64,000 nucleotides of DNA from Cercophora sp. LCS_1. Lineage: Eukaryota > Ascomycota > Sordariomycetes > Sordariales > Lasiosphaeriaceae. Where the stretch lies: contig JAPZLL010000004.1 in NCBI GenBank assembly GCA_036250225.1, forward strand, positions 1,364,001 through 1,428,000, written 5' to 3'. How positions within the stretch are numbered: position 1 is the stretch's first letter; each line of letters begins with the position of its first letter. Shown in pieces: positions 54,896 through 64,000 of this stretch. The position numbers and the translations under genes are program-made. Below the pieces are notes generated by a model that saw only the letters and a program-made list of their open reading frames with translations, was not told the origin of the DNA and did no database searches.

Positions 54896-56204
54896 ATGAA
54901 GGCCACGCTAGTTACTGGCCTCGCCCTGTTCGGCTCCCGGGTAGCTGGCCAGCTGGCAGGTGAGTCGCCGCTCCCATCCCCAAGCCCATCGTCCGGCCCT
55001 AATGTCTTCAGAAATCCGACATGGCCACATGCGCCTCCCAGGCATGGTCATCACCGATACGGACGGCAAAAAGGTGATCATGGTCGAGAACGCGGCCGCG
55101 CAGAGCGACGTGCCCGGCGTTATCGTCTACGTCGACCCAAAAAGCAGCGTCATCCGTACAACCACGGAGATGGTCCACATCCGTCCGCTCTCTAAACCGA
55201 CAGCCGTAAGGGCCCGACCAACTGCTGCCCGTGGCCCCCATCCGCCAGTCCACATTCCCGGTCACGGCGGCGGCGCCCCTATCCCCCAGCCTCCAGCCAC
55301 TCTCGTCACAAGCACCCTGCCTCCCTCTCCAATCCCTCCGAAGGCAAAGCCCGGCCCTCAACCCCAGAAGCCGTCTTCAGATGGCAACGCGACCTTCCAA
55401 GCCGGCGTGACATACTCTCCGTACAACCCCGACGGCACCTGCCGAACGGCTGCTCAGATTCTCGACGATTTCCACCGCATTGCTGCCCAGTCGGACCCTC
55501 CCTTCTCTCTAGTCCGCATCTACGGCGTCGATTGCGATCAGGTCGCCCGCGTTATGCCAGCTGCAGACGCTATCGGCGTCAAGCTGTTCATGGGCATCTT
55601 CAATCTAGACGACCTATCTTCCCAAATAGACGCTCTTGTTGTTGGCGTCAGAGCATCGTCTCGAGGTTGGGATGCGGTCGACACAGTCAGTGTCGGCAAT
55701 GAGCTGGTCAACAACGGACAGGCGACGGCCAAGCAAGTGATGGATGCCGTGGCGGCGGCGAGGGCGTCGCTGCGGTCTGCCGGGTACCAAGGTCCTGTGG
55801 TGACGGTTGATACCTTCTTGGCTGTGGAGAGGAACCCGATCTTGTGTGATGCGAGTGACTACTGCGCGGTCAATATCCATGCCTTCTTTGACGCCAACAC
55901 GGCGGCTGGTGAGGCTGGGAATTTCGTTGCGAGGAAGGTATTGGATGTCAAGGAGGTGCTGAGTAACAAAGACATGAAGGTGGTGGTGACGGAGAGCGGG
56001 TGGCCGTGGCAGGGGAATACGAATGGAAAGGCAGTTCCGGGGAGGGAAAACCAGAGGACGGCGGTGAGATCGATTGTGGATGTGTTCCAACGGGAGGCGC
56101 CAGGTGGATTGATCTTGTTTACAGCGTTTGACGATGGATGGAAGAAGGCGGAGCCCTGGACATTTTATGCCGAGCAATTCTGGGGTATGTATCCGCAAAG
56201 TTGA
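54896..56204 (+). CDS. Secreted GH17 glucan endo-1,3-beta-glucosidase
   Basis: Two exons, 54896-54959 and 55012-56204 (52-bp intron), give 418 residues. A signal peptide is visible (MKATLVTGLALFGSRVAG). A ~60-residue head (GMVITDTDGKKVIMVENA) and a Pro-rich linker to about 150 follow. The GH17 barrel runs to the end: GVTYSPYNPDGTCRTAAQI, LVRIYGVDCDQVARVMPA, VSVGNELVNNG with acid/base Glu252, and VVVTESGWPWQGN with nucleophile Glu349. Related fungal Scw/Bgl2/BtgC enzymes remodel cell-wall 1,3-beta-glucan. No GPI signal is seen, so secretion or wall association is expected. The intron follows the signal peptide directly. It is the third + strand cell-surface gene after FKS1 and LCB1. Confidence 0.92.
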
Positions 56205-57352
56205 GCTGACAGGCGGGGTGCGTAAGATAGGTATAGTGGGAGCTTGGGTGTACGAGATGACGGCGAGGAGTTACTGGTTAGGTCTATGTTATTTCGTCGA
56301 TGTTTACTATGGAGGAGTTATAGGCTAGGCTCAACGTTACTTGGAGGATGGGAGTTATGGGTCTGATATATTCTTGAGGAATTGCAATGTTTGGCGCCAC
56401 ATCGTGGTGTTTCTTGAGCATGGCTCCTGCTGCTTCAAGACGAAAGTAGAACTCCCGATGCGTGTCGCATTTTTTCTTGAGCGAGATGTTTGTTGAAATT
56501 GGTCTCGGGAGTCTATAATGTTTTCTGCTTCCTCCCAGTTACAGCGGATTAATAATGTGGTTCTTCTCACTGATTCTATGCAAGCTACAAGCCAACAGAA
56601 GGAACCCACGTCACGAATGTCTAGGTGGTGGTCCAAAAAAAGCAAAAGCTCAGACCCCGGTTCGACCCTTGACACTAGTGACTACGCTACTTAGTAGGAA
56701 TCGAACCTAGGACCTTACGAAGACCGTGCGACGGTTTCTGGTTGACCGCGTGAGCAAGGCGATGCTCATTACCACTCGGCCAAGACGCCCTTCTTGGTGA
56801 GTCCAGCTTGACAGGGAGTCTTCTCCGGGCACTTATATGGTGCCGGCGGTCTTCGGGTGAGGTAATTACTACCTGGATTTGTCTGGTGTTTCCAAAACTT
56901 GAGTTTCGGCGCCTACTTTTCAAGTGCTTTGTAAACAAGCATCCTGGAAGTTCGTGCCCTGGTCGCTTCCTGCAGCAGTTCAAATCACCAACCACCAACT
57001 TGGTCCCTTCATGATGCGGCGATTGTCTGGTCTCATGGAGTCTTGCTTGGAGGTTGACCTCGGGGGACTGGACGTGCAATATCCTGCATTGGATGCTGGA
57101 TGGAAGTGGTGGTGATTGGTTCACACCTCGCCGAACCGGCCCCGATGCTGCCGTGACCGCAACGCATCACGGCGAATTCGTCATTGCCGAGCCGCCTTGC
57201 GTCTACATGTCGTTTCAACGATTATCGCCGGCGGGACGTCGTGTATAAAGATGAGCATCACTGTTCGTACTTGACTGAAGCCTCACATAAACAAATCGCA
57301 TCCTTTCAACCAATCAATCAACCAACCGAATCATTGAACGTCGTCAATTAAC
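56205..57352. other. Intergenic region GH17 gene to methyltransferase
   Basis: About 1.15 kb. It contains a tRNA-like Pol III element on the minus strand (56690-56790), described separately, and the methyltransferase promoter. No protein-coding gene is seen. Confidence 0.5.
56690..56790 (-). other. tRNA-Ser-like Pol III element (pseudo-tRNA or SINE head)
   Basis: On the minus strand an A box TGGCCGAGTGG (56782-56772) and a perfect B box GGTTCGATTCC (56707-56697) sit about 65 nt apart, the spacing of a class II (Ser/Leu) tRNA. An anticodon-like loop TTGCTCA would read GCT (Ser), but its closing pair is C-C and position 37 is C. The T stem has one mismatch (CTAGG/CCTAC), and I cannot form a 7-bp acceptor stem. 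A run of seven T at 56641-56635 could terminate Pol III. It is therefore more likely a decayed tRNA or tRNA-derived retroelement head than a working tRNA. Confidence 0.5.
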
Positions 57353-58272
57353 ATGGCATCACTTGCCACTTCCCCAACCTACGACGGCCGCCTCAGATAC
57401 CAACGCGACCTCCCTGACAAAACCCACCTCGCCAAAGCCTGGAACCTCTTTCAGCAGTACAGCCACATCCCCGAGGATGAAATCGAGCCTCATGTTCGTC
57501 GAGTCGTACGTCCGGCCTCTTCTCTTTCCCATTTTTTTCAGTTCTCATCACAAAAGCTGAATGCTGATAATAACTATAACTACCCCAGCGCGACAAAGCC
57601 TTTTCGGTCTTCAACTACCCCTGCCTAGGCCGCTTCCGCTTTTTAGACCTGTACATCACAACCCACCCGTTCTACCCCTCCCTCATCACACGTACGCAGG
57701 CCGGTGAGATCCTCCTCGACGCAGGTTGCTGCGTAGGCCAAGCCCTCCGGCAACTCGCGCACGATGGCGCACCGCAGGCGAATTTGAGGGGATTGGATCT
57801 TCGCCCCGAGTTCGTCGAGCTGGGGTATGAGTTATTCAAAGATAAAGACACGTTTGGAGCCAAGTTTGTGACGGGTGATATTTTTGATATCGAGGATGCA
57901 GGACTACAGCAGCTGGATGGGACGGTGGATATTGTACATGCTGCCGCGTTTTTTCACTTGTTTGGGTGGGATGAGCAGGTCAAAATCGGGGAGCGGTTTG
58001 TGAGGTTTTTTAGGAGGGAGCAAAAGAATGCGGTTGTCCTGGGGAGACAGGTTGGTACGAGGAATCCGGGGAGTGTGGAGGAGCAGATGAGGTTGTGGAA
58101 GAGGTATCATCATGATGAGGCGAGTATGCAGCGGTTGTGGGATGAGATTGGGGAGCGGACGGGGACGAGGTGGAGGGTGGAGGCCGAGTTGGAGACGGGG
58201 GTTGATGTGCTGGAGGGTGGTGGGGAGGAGGTTGAGAGGACGACGATTCGGTATTTGGTGAGGAAGGTATAG
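57353..58272 (+). CDS. Class I SAM-dependent methyltransferase
   Basis: Two exons, 57353-57505 and 57589-58272 (83-bp intron), give 278 residues. The SAM-binding motif I is LLDAGCCVGQALRQL, about 90-105. It is followed by NLRGLDLRPEFVELGYELF (motif II acidic end), VTGDIFDI (motif III) and DIVHAAAFFHLFGWDEQVKI (post-motif). This LDxGCCxGQ type is common in uncharacterised fungal methyltransferases, several beside secondary-metabolite genes. No synthase lies nearby, so the substrate is unknown. The 5' half before motif I (YDGRLRYQRDLPDKTHLAKA) is typical of the group. Confidence 0.88.
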
Positions 58273-60583
58273 GGTGTTGCGTTTGATTTTGTGTGGTTGG
58301 CGGGAGTGATGCTGGATGATGGAGAGAGAGCTATCTACTGGCGATGATATGCATCTTCACTGATAATTCATGAGTCGTCCACTCAGTTGCCACCCTGCAG
58401 CTTGGCGGTGAGCGGTAACGTTTTCTCCACCAACAAACTCCTTTTCACCACACAAGTCCAACGCTCAAGTCCCTTGACGACATGGCGCCTTCTAGCGCTG
58501 AGCCCACCCTTTGCCCGGACTGGATCTACTTGGGAAGAATCTAACGTGCAGTGAGATTTCGACCTCAGAAAGGCCCGGCAGGATCAAGCGCGTGCTCACC
58601 GTCTCACAGCATCTGGTCCAGAGGCGAAATCCAGAGGCAATTTCCCTTTGAATCCATCCAGCACCAGTTCTCACCACGCGGATACGAGCACGACCTGGAG
58701 ACCCGCAGGAAGGAGGGAAGCATCCCTTAGGCACAGCGGCTTGCGCTGCATGAAGTGATACACATGCCGCTTACCTGATTTATTGGGGGTCTGATGATGT
58801 TGAGAGCGAGCGTTTGAACGAGATTGAATCTAGAATGTGAATTAGCATCTGGTTCAATCATTTCAACATATCCCGCCATCTTCCCAACCCAAAACGGGCT
58901 TACCATTTTTAGCCCACGCATCGGCTCCCGACTGGTATTCGCTGCGCCGAACCACGGTTGAACCACACCCCGGCCCTCCGTCATCGGCTGTTGACCAAAA
59001 GCCAACGTGAACAGCCTAGACCTTTCCCAAGGCACCCATCCGACAGCAGTGCTGAGCCCTATCTCTGATCAGGGGCTGTTGTAGTCTGCCCCAGCGGTAC
59101 GAATCTTGTTCTTTTGTATCGTTCCTGACCAACAGGAACCTGTTCCGTGATGACTGCTATGTCCATCATGGAAGGTATGTGAGCTTAGCTCTAGATTGCG
59201 GTTTAATGACTACCCAACTGAGCAACTCGTACATCTCAACCGTGTGTTGATCGTCTAGATGTGAGGGGTTTGTGCATCCCAGCCTGGGTCCACGGCTCCA
59301 CGACGGCGGTGACGCTCGTGGCAGACGACTCGGGTGGAAGTCATTGGCTGAGCCCTCTGTCCATCCCTTGGCCTGCCCTGTTGCCTTTGATCTCAGGGCC
59401 GATGATGTAGCACGGGTTGATGCTCTGGGCTGTCGGTAGATACCATCTACGTCTGATTAGCTGTCCGTCCCCGCGGCAAGACTGAAAGAGGCGTCAAGAT
59501 CCAGACGTGGACCACAGAATGGCGCATCTCGACGCCACAATGTCGATAACCTGAATCCAGCTTGAGGATCGACGTGGCCGTCTCTCGAGATTGTTTCTAG
59601 AAGCGGTTAGGTGGTGTGTAAAAGGATCTGGGCTAAGCCGGTGTCGAGATGGAAGGGATAAGCGGGATAAAGCGACGCCTAGATGGTCTCGGCTTCTGGC
59701 GAGCGGAATCACTTGATGTCGTCGACATGAAAACTCGGATCCGAGCGAATCGTGTGCGTCGTCACACCCCTGAGGCTCTCCGTGCAAGCCAGGGCGGGGA
59801 GCCGCCCTTGCCATGGCATGCGCTTTCAACCAGAATCTCACCTCTCGATCGGGAAGAAATCGCGCGCTCAAAAGATGAGTGGCGGCGGACTCGAGCCCCT
59901 GCCTCACTTGCGCCCTGTAGGTACGTTGTGGATGGGGACGGCGACAAGCTGTTGGCGCTCGTTGATCTACCTCGCTTGGAGAGTGCATCCTAAGGAACGC
60001 TGTTGTGTAATGGTTGCAGAAGGGTGCATGCTCTTGCATTCAAGTCCGACGGATTTCTAGATGATTCGAGGATTCGGGTGAGGAACCGCGGCGATATGAA
60101 GCCATCTCAACACGAGATGGTCAAGACACAACATTAGTAAAGTCCTTGTCACCAATCTGGGGCTTGAACATACAGGTGCTGGTCGGGCAGGACAAGACGT
60201 TGGCATTGCCGCCTATTGGCTGCTTCCTCCATTGCTGTCCTCAAAATTTCGGCCGGCCCGCTCTTGGCTGCCAGACTCGGAGCAATTGGTGGTGCCGCGG
60301 CATGCCGCGGGCTACCGCGGTTAGGGATGCCGCGCGCGATCTTGGTCAGCCTGTTGTCACTAAGGGGCTGCCAAGGGTGGTAAGATCTGTCTTGGCGCTC
60401 CGTCGCCATCCTCCCTCCGACTGCACGTCAACCGTCGTCATGACTCAGCAGTGAGTTATACTTACGATTTGCTCTTTGTGCGTTGTCGGCGACGGTACCA
60501 AGTCGTTGTATCTGGTATTAGATAAGGTATGTCGTCTCGGGGGTTGTTCCGGCTGTTGGCTGGGGGAAGACAAACCGGCCACC
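58273..60583. other. Intergenic region upstream of the Zn2Cys6 gene
   Basis: About 2.3 kb without a credible gene. The open frame at 59494-60039 (-) has unlikely composition and no recognisable protein. A perfect 16-bp palindrome containing CGG-N4-CCG lies at 60295-60310 and is listed separately. Confidence 0.5.
60295..60310. promoter_or_regulatory. CCGCGGCATGCCGCGG palindrome (CGG-N4-CCG), candidate Zn2Cys6 operator
   Basis: A perfect 16-bp palindrome about 275 bp upstream of the Zn2Cys6 regulator start. Its core CGG-CATG-CCG (60298-60307) is an inverted CGG pair, the kind of site bound by dimeric Zn2Cys6 factors. A third CCGCGG follows at 60315-60320. Autoregulation is inference. Confidence 0.45.
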
Positions 60584-62048
60584 ATGTCTCCCAAACGTGT
60601 TCTCGGGCCTCATGACAAGAGGAAGAAGCTGACTCGATGCCAGGCGTGTGCTTCCAGGCGTATCAAGGTGAGGATCAAAGCGTTCGATACTGGTGGTTGT
60701 GGTGGTGTTGTCTAACCTGATGTCTCGCAGTGCGAGGGGGGAGTGCCTTGCTCTTATTGTTCCCGGCATGGCCGAGACTGCCTCTCGCAGACGCCATCAG
60801 AAGCCAACTTCGAGTTCGTCACGCCTGAGATTGCAGGATCTTCCTCGAGTGCGCTCGGTCATGTCCAAAACGAGACACCCGAAAGTGCAACCAGTCGCTT
60901 CCTGGATTGTTTCAGGGATTTTGTCTCGTCAAGCCACTTCACCAAGGGTTTTCAGTCTGTCGACTTCACGTCGCTCATTCAAAGCTCCATTGCTGTCCGT
61001 CATGCGGCTGTAGCTATTGGGGCCCAGCATGCTAGCCGACATGGTCCGGGCGGGGGTCCCGCGCGGCAGGCTGCCCACAGCGTGGCATCGGACTCGTACC
61101 GGCAATCCATTGCCCTCCTCCAGGCCCGTCTCGGAGAGGAAGACGCAGCCCAAGAAGATGTTCTCTGGTGCACTTTTCTCCTCGGAATCTTTGAGCTGCT
61201 GGATGACGTGTCAGGGGAAGGCTGGGCAAAGCACATGCTTTTCGGTTCGTCGCGGATCCTCGCCATGATGGGCCCGGAGAAGCTGGCGGTAACCCCTCTC
61301 GGAGAAGTCTCGCTCGAGTTGTTCCGCATCCTCGACATCAACAAGGCCCTCCTCTATGGGGAGGAGACGATTCTTGCCCAAGATGACTGGCTCCTGCAGC
61401 AGCCACCAGTCACCGGTGCGGCTTGCCGGGACCCTCTGGGGACCATTTTGACCTTGATGGTATATGCCGCCACCTTTAACGCCCAGTTAGTCAACCCAAA
61501 TCTTAACGTTGGAAGTCGAGACTGACCTGAGCAGATGTATCGGATCCGTCATGCACCTCTCGGCAGCCGAGCGGGCTCTAGCCCCGGTGGCCCAGCAGCT
61601 CAGCTACCAGGGCGCCGGGTTGCGTGAGATGGTGCGGAACTGGCGCCAAGAACTTGTGCCACGCTTGTACGGCAACGAGGGCACCGGTGACCCCTTTTTG
61701 AAGCTGGCATTGGCGTACCAACATGCACTGGTGATCATGCTGGCGCCGGAATTTGCCCATTACGACGCGTTGAACTCGTTTATGGGGTCGAGTCAGCTGT
61801 CGTCCGAGACGCAGGACAACATCGCCGTGATTATTTCGCTGGTGCAGGAGCTTCTTAGCACGTCCAACGTGCCCGGGATCTCGTTACTTTTCCCACTCTT
61901 CATCGCAGGTGCAAATGCTGGCGCTGTGGAGCATAGGTCGTCCATCATGGCCTTGCTCGAGCAGGCCAACTGGAAGGGCTTCGTGGCGTCCAATTGTGTT
62001 GTGCACGACTTGACCAAGTTGTGGATCGCACAGGCACTGTCCTATTGA
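60584..62048 (+). CDS. Zn2Cys6 transcription factor
   Basis: Three exons, 60584-60667, 60731-61485 and 61535-62048, give 450 residues. The binuclear cluster has all six cysteines: C19-x2-C22-x6-C29-x5-C35-x2-C38-x6-C45, with basic RKKLTR before it and RRIK within it. The first intron falls exactly between K28 and C29, a common position in this class. The rest is a fungal-specific regulatory domain (FLDCFRDFVSSSHFTKGFQS, DVLWCTFLLGIFELLDDVSG, LGTILTLMVYAATFNAQ, LVQELLSTSNVPGISLLFPL). The third exon was placed with donor GTTAGT at 61486, which keeps NAQ-CIGSVMHLS in frame. The target pathway is not visible. The nearest upstream gene is a methyltransferase, but no cluster is evident. Confidence 0.9.
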
Positions 62049-62485
62049 TGGGCTTTTAAAAGAAGATAGCGCTGAAATATAAGTATTTGCTGGTTGGGGT
62101 TCCGTTGCTTCGCTCCTTGGCCGACTGTGAAGGGCGAATCCTCAAGGTTTTGGCCAGGGCGGTGGGGGTTGGGCCTTTGTTGCGTTGGAATCCCGTGCTT
62201 GGGGTTGAATGACGCACCCTTCTGGCTGGCGGAAATTGCAGAGGCACGCCTTCCTTCCCTGGCTGGCGGAAATTGCAGAGGCACGCCTTCCTTCCCTGGC
62301 TGGTCTCTGTCTGCGCTCTTTCCCTCTTTTCTTTTTCCCTCGGGTTGCTTTGAACTTTGATGACGCACTAACAAGCCCGGTCCCACCAAGACCCCGAGAG
62401 CAGAGGTGTCCCATTCAAATCTTGAAAACAACGTCAAAAAAAAAAAAAAATCATCACACGCCAACATCATTTCCTTTCCTCCTAG
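62049..62485. other. Intergenic region with tandem repeat
   Basis: This 437-bp region contains a 37-bp tandem duplication (62222-62303) and an A homopolymer near 62436-62450. No gene is seen. Confidence 0.5.
62222..62303 (+). repeat. 37-bp tandem direct repeat, 2.2 copies
   Basis: Unit starting CTGGCTGGCGGAAATTGCAG, period 37: copies begin at 62222 and 62259, with a partial third at 62296. The two full copies appear identical, so the duplication is recent. Confidence 0.85.
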
Positions 62486-63397
62486 CTTTCAAGTGAGCCC
62501 ACGATAGAGGCTCTATTTAGAGCTCCAAAGGTCCTAGTGCTGGTGTTCCAGCATTGCCGCAACTTCACTGACGTGCTGGCTCTCGCTTCCACATGCGGGC
62601 ACCTCAATGCAGCTTGGCGGCCTACTCCGCCAAGCAGCATCATCTGGCTGGTGGCCCAGCGGAATACCCAACATGAGTTCCCGGCGTTTAGTCAAGCCTT
62701 GATGGCTGTAAGTGGTCCGTTTTGACACGCGCGTGTTAGATGCTGAAATCGTCGAAAGAAGAGGGCAACAGCCTTAGTGCATGATTCCTTTCGCGCAGGA
62801 AGGCTCCCGCCCGTTCCATTTCCCTTCCGGAGGCTCAGCGGCCACCACAAGGAACCGGACCTGGACGAACTGAAGACTTTGCTGGAGTATCGATATTTCG
62901 CCCGGTGCGTTGGGTAGGTACACCTTGGCGAGACCGTGTCTCGGGGTTTAGACCATGTCATGGGACCAATCCCGCGGTCTGAGAGGATGGGGGCGCGGCT
63001 TCGTCTCCATCGCGCAGTGTACAGAGGCTTGGTCGCCGGCGTGGTTTTGACTGGGCCATACAGGGAACTCTTCTTTCGCTCTGCTAGTGATGGACCGCAG
63101 AACTTCTTGTCCGCTTATTTACGGCCTCCTCCAGGACCGGGCAGTGACAACCCGTTCACCGCTGCCGACTTGGAGTATCTCGGTAGATTCCCGGTCTACG
63201 ATTTTGAGGACACAGATCGTCATGAAGAGCCGTTTGACCAACTAGCTAGATGGCTTCTGAACGATATCAAGACTACATCGGTACCTCATCGGCTGCTAGG
63301 TCGGGGTGCACCCCGGCTGCGAGAGTCTTTCGGTCAGCTTTCACCTGAAAGATTGCGCTGGCTTTGCGAATTCGCCTTATTCCGTTGCGGCATATGA
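62486..63397 (+). pseudogene. Degraded F-box-type hypothetical gene
   Basis: A coding-like frame begins after an acceptor-like TTTCCTCCTAG with no visible start exon: LSSEPTIEALFRAPKVLVLV, FQHCRNFTDVLALASTC, then IIWLVAQRN. An intron (62708-62761, GTAAGT donor) leads to ATALVHDSFRAGRLPPVPFP and DLDELKTLLEYRYFARCVG. The same frame then hits TAG at about 62916 and continues with coding character: RLHRAVYRGLVAGVVLTGPY, DNPFTAADLEYLGRFPVYDF, to a stop at 63397. I recognise the head as the F-box-like type common in Sordariomycetes. The missing start and the internal TAG suggest a pseudogene. A 72-bp intron from the GTAGGT at the stop could instead skip it, at the cost of about 24 residues. Confidence 0.55.
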
Positions 63398-64000
63398 GCG
63401 CACGAAAGAAAGGTTTTATTACTCTACAGAAGGACAGACCTAGGGTGAGAGAGCTTGGACCCCCTATACTCCCTACTGGAGAAACCCGAGATGTCATACT
63501 CTTTTACAAGCCTGCTGCTTGATATATCCCTGAACACAACAAGCCGGGGTTGTCCGCTCCCTTCTGTTGCTGCCCGTGTTATCTGCCAGCTCGTCGCAGC
63601 TCAGATCGGGCATGGATCGAGCTCCGGTCTCTAGTTCCAGAACACGGCTTTCCGTTCTCACCGGTCTGCCCACCGATACCGGTCCAAATGCTCCTGGGAA
63701 GATCGGTTTTTGAGTCTGCTGACAGCGTTCAACTCCAGCCAACAAGTTACCGTCATCTGAGCTCCCTAACTTCATGATTTCCGAGTCTGCTCGATTCAAT
63801 GCGATTACAGTAGGTTTTGTAATGTTTATCTCATTGGGTTACATTGAAGCGGGGTTGCACACCAACCAGAGCGATTGTGCAATTGCTGGTTGTTGCACAA
63901 TGAATAATTGAGGTCCTTTGACCGCTCTCTGCAGACTCAGCTCGCCACAGTTACGGATCATGGGTCAATAGATATTCTCGAATTCGATAAATAAGCACTC
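63398..64000. other. Right-end intergenic sequence
   Basis: About 600 bp without a recognisable gene. Near 63850-63905 three TTGCACA/TTGTGCAA phrases and a CAACCAG...CTGGTTG inverted repeat form a small cluster of unknown meaning. A gene beyond the window may begin or end nearby. Confidence 0.45.

Noticed and set aside
59494..60039. 181-codon minus-strand frame upstream of the Zn2Cys6 gene
   Set aside because: The peptide is His/Arg/Pro-rich without pattern and has no splice or start support.
56205..62048. Secondary-metabolite cluster built from the methyltransferase and Zn2Cys6 gene
   Set aside because: No synthase, P450 or transporter lies between or around them within the window.
1..64000. 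CRISPR array, rRNA operon or intact transposon
   Set aside because: No regularly spaced repeats, rRNA-like blocks, transposase or reverse-transcriptase frames were found by reading both strands.

Overview
The window is nuclear DNA of a filamentous ascomycete, probably a Sordariomycete and most likely in or near the Sordariales/Chaetomiaceae. That placement is inferred from protein flavour and is not proven. The evidence is: genes with short introns of about 46-90 bp, GT...AG ends and CTAAC/CTGAC branch sites; G/C-rich third positions; and a set of Pezizomycotina families (FKS1, DASH/Dam1, Zn2Cys6 regulator, esterase-NB-ARC NLR, GH17 glucanase). I built 22 protein-coding gene models plus one probable pseudogene. 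Every multi-exon model closes in frame across its junctions. The 5' end of the NLR, the start codon of the GGA adaptor and the N-terminus of the CSR1-like protein remain ambiguous.

Layout. 1.9-15.2 kb holds translation and ribosome genes: eIF2A (+), an F-box/LRR-like gene (-), a PDAP1/HASPP28 protein (+), a conserved membrane protein (-), mitochondrial IF2 (+) and TSR3 (-). 15.7-22.8 kb holds a GGA trafficking adaptor (+) and a large esterase/NB-ARC NLR (-). 24.7-34.2 kb holds the FHA protein Pml1/SNIP1 (-), an Ariadne-type RBR ubiquitin ligase (+), succinyl-CoA:3-ketoacid CoA-transferase (+), a mitochondrial 1-Cys peroxiredoxin (-), a DUF167 protein (+) and DASH subunit Dam1 (-). 35.1-41.6 kb holds a CRAL-TRIO protein (+), HIT hydrolase Hnt1 (-), Mog1 (+) and a GCNA-like SprT protease (-). 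45.7-56.2 kb is a same-strand cell-surface block: FKS1 glucan synthase, LCB1 serine palmitoyltransferase and a GH17 glucanase. 56.2-64 kb is looser: a tRNA-like Pol III element, a methyltransferase, a Zn2Cys6 regulator, a 37-bp tandem repeat and a broken F-box-type gene.

Most genes are housekeeping and arranged as divergent or convergent pairs. The accessory-looking parts are the NLR and the 56-64 kb end. The points most worth following are: a Tyr at the first position of FKS1 hot spot 1; a 9-bp telomere-repeat-like motif in four promoters, three of them bidirectional; HNT1, whose histidine triad is completed by a 15-nt microexon and which also uses a GC-AG intron; a CGG-N4-CCG palindrome upstream of the Zn2Cys6 gene; a uORF whose stop overlaps the mitochondrial IF2 start; and the NLR with its long disordered tail. 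No CRISPR array, rRNA gene or intact transposon was seen.
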